From: Desulforamulus aeronauticus DSM 10349 | GTDB taxonomy: Bacteria > Bacillota > Desulfotomaculia > Desulfotomaculales > Desulfotomaculaceae | Assembly: GCF_900142375.1 (NCBI RefSeq) | Contig: NZ_FRAR01000031.1 | Coordinates: 1 to 33,694 of the forward strand | Reading direction: 5' to 3' | Length of the DNA stretch: 33,694 bases | Shown here: piece by piece, positions 31,012-33,694 of the stretch | Position numbering within the stretch: the stretch's first letter is position 1 | How the letters are laid out: the number at the start of each line of letters is the position of its first letter | The notes under the pieces: model-generated | Databases searched by the model: none | Seen by the model: only the letters and a program-made list of their open reading frames with translations | What the model was told of the DNA's origin: nothing | Translations under genes and position numbers: made by a program

Positions 31012-31311
31012 TTAATTTCTTGTGCTCCCTTGCCCACGCTTTATTTTGCTAAGTTCCCACAGAGCAATGGCATACCCGCCCAGAGTCAATCCGGTAGGAA
31101 TTGCTTCTCGCCAATCCATTTGCAAAATTACCAAAGACACCAGCAGACCCGCTACCAGTGCTATCATGGGTGCCAATTTTTTTAGGTTCGGTACCAGTTG
31201 ATAGGTAACCCAAACTAATAGTAGTATTACAGGAACAAAAGGAACTGCAGCGGTTGGTACAAATACCTGCAGTAGACCACCAAATTCTTCAAAAATTGTG
31301 CTAATTTCCAC
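31012..31311 (-). CDS. Holin-like small membrane protein
   Basis: This 99-residue protein has three hydrophobic segments (about 20-40, 45-63 and 70-87) and a basic C-terminus (K-I-K-R-G-Q-G-S-T-R-N). It follows the amidase gene after one base, where phage holins usually sit. Holins form pores that release the endolysin. The family could not be named; position and topology are the evidence. It is the last gene of the leftward cassette. Confidence 0.6.
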   Translation of the reverse strand: MEISTIFEEFGGLLQVFVPTAAVPFVPVILLLVWVTYQLVPNLKKLAPMIALVAGLLVSLVILQMDWREAIPTGLTLGGYAIALWELSKIKRGQGSTRN

Positions 31312-31312
31312 T

Positions 31313-31888
31313 TTATCCCTCCTCTAATTCCAGAGATAAAATTAGCCCGTAAGCAATTTCATTAGCCAGTCCATGTAAAAAAGTAGTATTCTTAAGCAAG
31401 CCAGCATCCCAAGCGTTATCAATAAATAAGCATTCTAAGAGAACGGCGGGCATTTCTGTTAGGCGAAGAACCGCAAAATTAGCATACTTGCACCCACGAT
31501 CTTTAATCTTATATTGGGCTAGGTATCTCATGACCTGACTGTGTAACCGATTTCTAATCATATCGGCCCGTTTATCCTTGGCGGCAGGGTGAACAAAACT
31601 TTCAAAGCCCTCACCGCCACCGGCATTTACATGAATTGATAAATAAAAATCCGCCTGCAGGAGGTTGGCTTCCTGCGGCGGTTTGTATAATTCATCCTGC
31701 GTGGTGCTTTTAGGATTGCCCGCAGATGGCTGGACGATTATGACATCTGCATTCACCCTAATAAGTTTTTCCCGAACTCGCTGGGCAATTTCCCAGGCAA
31801 CATACTTTTCCACCAACCCATTGGCAACGGCCCCAGGATCCTGTCCGCCGTGACCAGGGTCAAGAACAATCATTTTTTTCTTCCTCAA
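31313..31888 (-). CDS. N-acetylmuramoyl-L-alanine amidase (Amidase_3), probable phage endolysin
   Basis: This 191-residue zinc amidase cleaves between muramic acid and the stem peptide of peptidoglycan. Zinc ligands and catalytic residues are present: H13 (D-P-G-H-G-G), E27, H86 (S-I-H-V-N-A) and catalytic E152 (L-L-E-C). There is no signal peptide and no cell-wall-binding domain, as expected for an endolysin needing a holin, and unlike sporulation amidases such as CwlD. The start is TTG 31888 behind GGGGAGG. It sits between an XhlA-like and a holin-like gene. Confidence 0.88.
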   Translation of the reverse strand: MRKKKMIVLDPGHGGQDPGAVANGLVEKYVAWEIAQRVREKLIRVNADVIIVQPSAGNPKSTTQDELYKPPQEANLLQADFYLSIHVNAGGGEGFESFVHPAAKDKRADMIRNRLHSQVMRYLAQYKIKDRGCKYANFAVLRLTEMPAVLLECLFIDNAWDAGLLKNTTFLHGLANEIAYGLILSLELEEG

Positions 31889-31901
31889 CGCAACCTCCCC
31901 T

Positions 31902-32240
31902 TTACCTTAGCCAATATTTTAGCACCAGGCCAATGCCAACCCCGATACCACTCCATTTTGCTAAACACAGCATCATGGTCATTATTTTGTCATCCTGCTG
32001 CTCATTTCTGAAGTCTTGTTTGCTACAGCATCTTTCCCGGTATCTCTCGCACTCCTGGCGGTTCACCGCGTCCCTCTGATTGTCAAGCCGCTCATAGATC
32101 TGTTTAATTTCCTCGCGAGTCTCTTCCCGCTGTTTGGTTAGAGCCAATTCAATTCGCTCCAACCATTTCAGTACATTGCTCAGTTCATTTTTTAATACGT
32201 TAACATCCTCCGGTGGCACAAATCCACCCCCTACTGTCAT
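31902..32240 (-). CDS. XhlA-like coiled-coil membrane protein of the lysis cassette
   Basis: This protein of up to 112 residues has a long charged coiled coil (about 13-85; L-K-W-L-E-R-I-E-L-A-L-T-K-Q-R-E-E-T-R-E) and a single C-terminal membrane segment (about 93-108). This is the layout of the PBSX XhlA haemolysin-like lysis protein. Cysteines C64, C71 and C72 lie in the coil. The ATG at 32240 has only a weak site. The GTG at 32219, with GGGGGTGG just upstream, may be the real start. It lies seven bases after the previous gene and 13 before the amidase. Confidence 0.6.
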   Translation of the reverse strand: MTVGGGFVPPEDVNVLKNELSNVLKWLERIELALTKQREETREEIKQIYERLDNQRDAVNRQECERYRERCCSKQDFRNEQQDDKIMTMMLCLAKWSGIGVGIGLVLKYWLR

Positions 32241-32247
32241 AAACTGA

Positions 32248-32553
32248 TTACCTGTTTAAAAAGCGTAATAGCTTTCTAATGCTGTTCTGTGGTTGGGTAG
32301 TTTTTAGCAACTCTGCATATTCTAAATCCCTCTTTTGCTTAGCCTGCTCACATAGAACATCAATGAATTGCCTATATTCTGCTAAGCCGATTTCCTGGAT
32401 AGCAGTATGATCCGGTAATTCTACTTGCTCATCTAAAGGGAACACCACCTCTGCATCACTTTCATACCCTATCACAAAATTAACCGGTAGATTTCCGTAT
32501 TGTACCGTCCCATCTTCCTGGACATGTTTTGCTGTTTTAAAATAACGCATCAT
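32248..32553 (-). CDS. Small uncharacterised protein of the phage-type cassette
   Basis: This 101-residue soluble protein has no recognised family. The N-terminal half is beta-like (V-Q-Y-G-N-L-P-V-N-F-V-I-G-Y) and the C-terminal half helical and charged. AGGAGGGGG lies directly before the first of two adjacent ATG codons (32553, 32550); the second has better spacing. It lies seven bases after the Ig-like protein gene and seven before the XhlA-like gene, a position often held by small tail-end or chaperone genes. Confidence 0.6.
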   Translation of the reverse strand: MMRYFKTAKHVQEDGTVQYGNLPVNFVIGYESDAEVVFPLDEQVELPDHTAIQEIGLAEYRQFIDVLCEQAKQKRDLEYAELLKTTQPQNSIRKLLRFLNR

Positions 32554-32560
32554 CCCCCTC

Positions 32561-33694
32561 CTAACTCAGAGAATTAATAATACCACTAAAAGACAATGGC
32601 CCAGTGTAGCCACTGGGTTTAAGATCATTCAGACAACGAAAGGCTGTACCTGGATAGCCCAGGGCTATTAGTACTTCCCTGACCCCCTTTTGGGATAAGG
32701 CCGCAACAGCCGATCCAGAGGCTTTATTTCGTACGGTAAATGTTCTGGTTACTTGGCCTCCCCTGTCGTCCCTTACCATCACCTGGCAAACGTTATTCCC
32801 TAGTAATACATCCGTAAATGTGCAGTCAAAGGCGATACTCCTGGAGCAATTTTTCCAATCGACTTTTGTTATACCACTCTGGATAATCTTATACTGGAGT
32901 GCATCCCCCGTATTGGCATCATCTGGGGTAATTCTAACAGTAAACCGATTTTCAGTAACGACTATTACTTGACCTTCGGCTAAGGTTTGATTTGTGGCCG
33001 GTGAGAATAGTAAGCACGTTGGAGCTTTATTTACCGTGAAATTGACTGATTGCTGTGATTGATTTCCCGCATGATCTATAGCGGTAACCACGAGTACCTG
33101 GCCCCCGGCAGAGGTAATGGCTGTGCCGGAAGTGTAAGCCATACCATTAAGCGTAGCCGTTACCGAAGCAAGCCCCGCACCTCCTGCATCCGTAGCCGAG
33201 AAGATTGGCGTTACCGAATTCTGATAGGTTTGTCCATTAGCCACCCCTGAAATACTAATCACCGGTGTCGTTCGGTCCACCGTCAAGGTATAGCCCATCG
33301 TCGCTGTGGCTATACCACCCATCCCATCGTCAGCAGTAACAAGTATATTGCTATAACTTCCTTCAGCAATGTTATCTGCAGACACATCCCAGGTTAAAGA
33401 CCATGTTTTTGCTGTGGAGGTGTTGCTGATAACCGTAATCTTTGTCTTCCCGTTAATGGCAGCGCTAATTGTAACATTATTGTTATCAACATCACTTACA
33501 GTGCCGGAGATAGTAATAGTTTTTCTTCCGGGAGCTGTGGAAAATGATTGATTTGTTGCAGGTAAAGATATGGTAATCTTAGGATTGCAATTTAATTGAG
33601 CCATCGTGCTTCTTATACCACCTGAAGTGGTCTGACAAATAAAGGCAGAGGTATTAAAACCATTTACGAGGGTTTTTGCACCAGTATTTACATT
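32561..33694 (-). CDS. Ig-like repeat protein, probable phage tail/adhesion protein (5' end outside window)
   Basis: The frame stays open from its stop to the right window edge, so the ATG at 33604 is probably internal and the gene is cut off. At least 377 residues are visible. Two to three Ig-like beta-sandwich repeats (about 90-100 residues each) can be followed, with V-S-D-V-D-N-N-N-V-T-I-S and T-D-A-G-G-A-G-L-A-S-V-T as typical loops. A small C-terminal domain ends in G-P-L-S-F-S-G-I-I-N-S-L-S. Such repeats decorate tail fibres and surface adhesins. It leads directly into the lysis genes, so a tail-tip or receptor-binding role is most likely. A bacterial surface protein cannot be excluded. 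Confidence 0.65.
   Translation of the reverse strand, partial: NVNTGAKTLVNGFNTSAFICQTTSGGIRSTMAQLNCNPKITISLPATNQSFSTAPGRKTITISGTVSDVDNNNVTISAAINGKTKITVISNTSTAKTWSLTWDVSADNIAEGSYSNILVTADDGMGGIATATMGYTLTVDRTTPVISISGVANGQTYQNSVTPIFSATDAGGAGLASVTATLNGMAYTSGTAITSAGGQVLVVTAIDHAGNQSQQSVNFTVNKAPTCLLFSPATNQTLAEGQVIVVTENRFTVRITPDDANTGDALQYKIIQSGITKVDWKNCSRSIAFDCTFTDVLLGNNVCQVMVRDDRGGQVTRTFTVRNKASGSAVAALSQKGVREVLIALGYPGTAFRCLNDLKPSGYTGPLSFSGIINSLS

Overview
The window looks like the chromosome of a low-GC, spore-forming anaerobic Firmicute of the Desulfotomaculum/Desulforamulus type. This is inferred from strong Shine-Dalgarno sequences, frequent TTG/GTG starts, rubrerythrin, an ACT-domain malic enzyme, tiny Gly/Cys-rich YjcZ-like proteins and Rrf2 control. 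It was not checked against a database. The left edge (1-240) appears to be the promoter and boxA leader of an rRNA operon that reads leftward out of the window.

Region 1 (484-12399) holds two complete TetR - membrane-fusion protein - RND pump operons pointing toward each other. Each has a palindromic operator beside its own promoter. Between them lie a zinc-ribbon protein and a D-Ala-D-Ala carboxypeptidase. The first pump has lost two of the canonical proton-relay residues; the second keeps them.

Region 2 (12460-17980) carries an ACT-domain malic enzyme, an ankyrin-repeat lipoprotein downstream of a bile-acid/Na+ symporter-family carrier, a Mug/TDG-type DNA glycosylase, and an unusual protein that joins a release-factor-like N-terminal region to a C-terminal winged helix.

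Region 3 (18053-21640) is a tight four-gene operon: VanZ-like protein, M20 amidohydrolase, GNAT acyltransferase and MenC/NSAR-type enolase-superfamily enzyme. The last three match the N-succinylamino-acid racemase pathway that converts D- to L-amino acids. A chemoreceptor 3 kb away has a dCache sensor with an apparent amino-acid-binding motif.

Region 4 (21762-27953) carries rubrerythrin, the chemoreceptor, acyl-CoA synthetase, an Rrf2 regulator with three cysteines, and a PAS histidine kinase with a five-cysteine cluster. A 13-base motif is shared between the rrf2 and rubrerythrin promoters. The acyl-CoA synthetase Shine-Dalgarno lies inside a perfect 10-bp stem.

Region 5 (28160-29572) is a tandem array of five tiny hydrophobic Gly/Cys-rich genes, too short for ordinary gene calling, plus a related Gly/Pro/Tyr-rich gene. 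Beyond it are a beta-carbonic anhydrase, a 44-residue orphan gene and a gene-poor AT-rich stretch. The right end (31012-33694) is a leftward phage-type tail/lysis cassette: an Ig-like protein cut by the window edge, a small unknown, an XhlA-like protein, an amidase and a holin-like protein.
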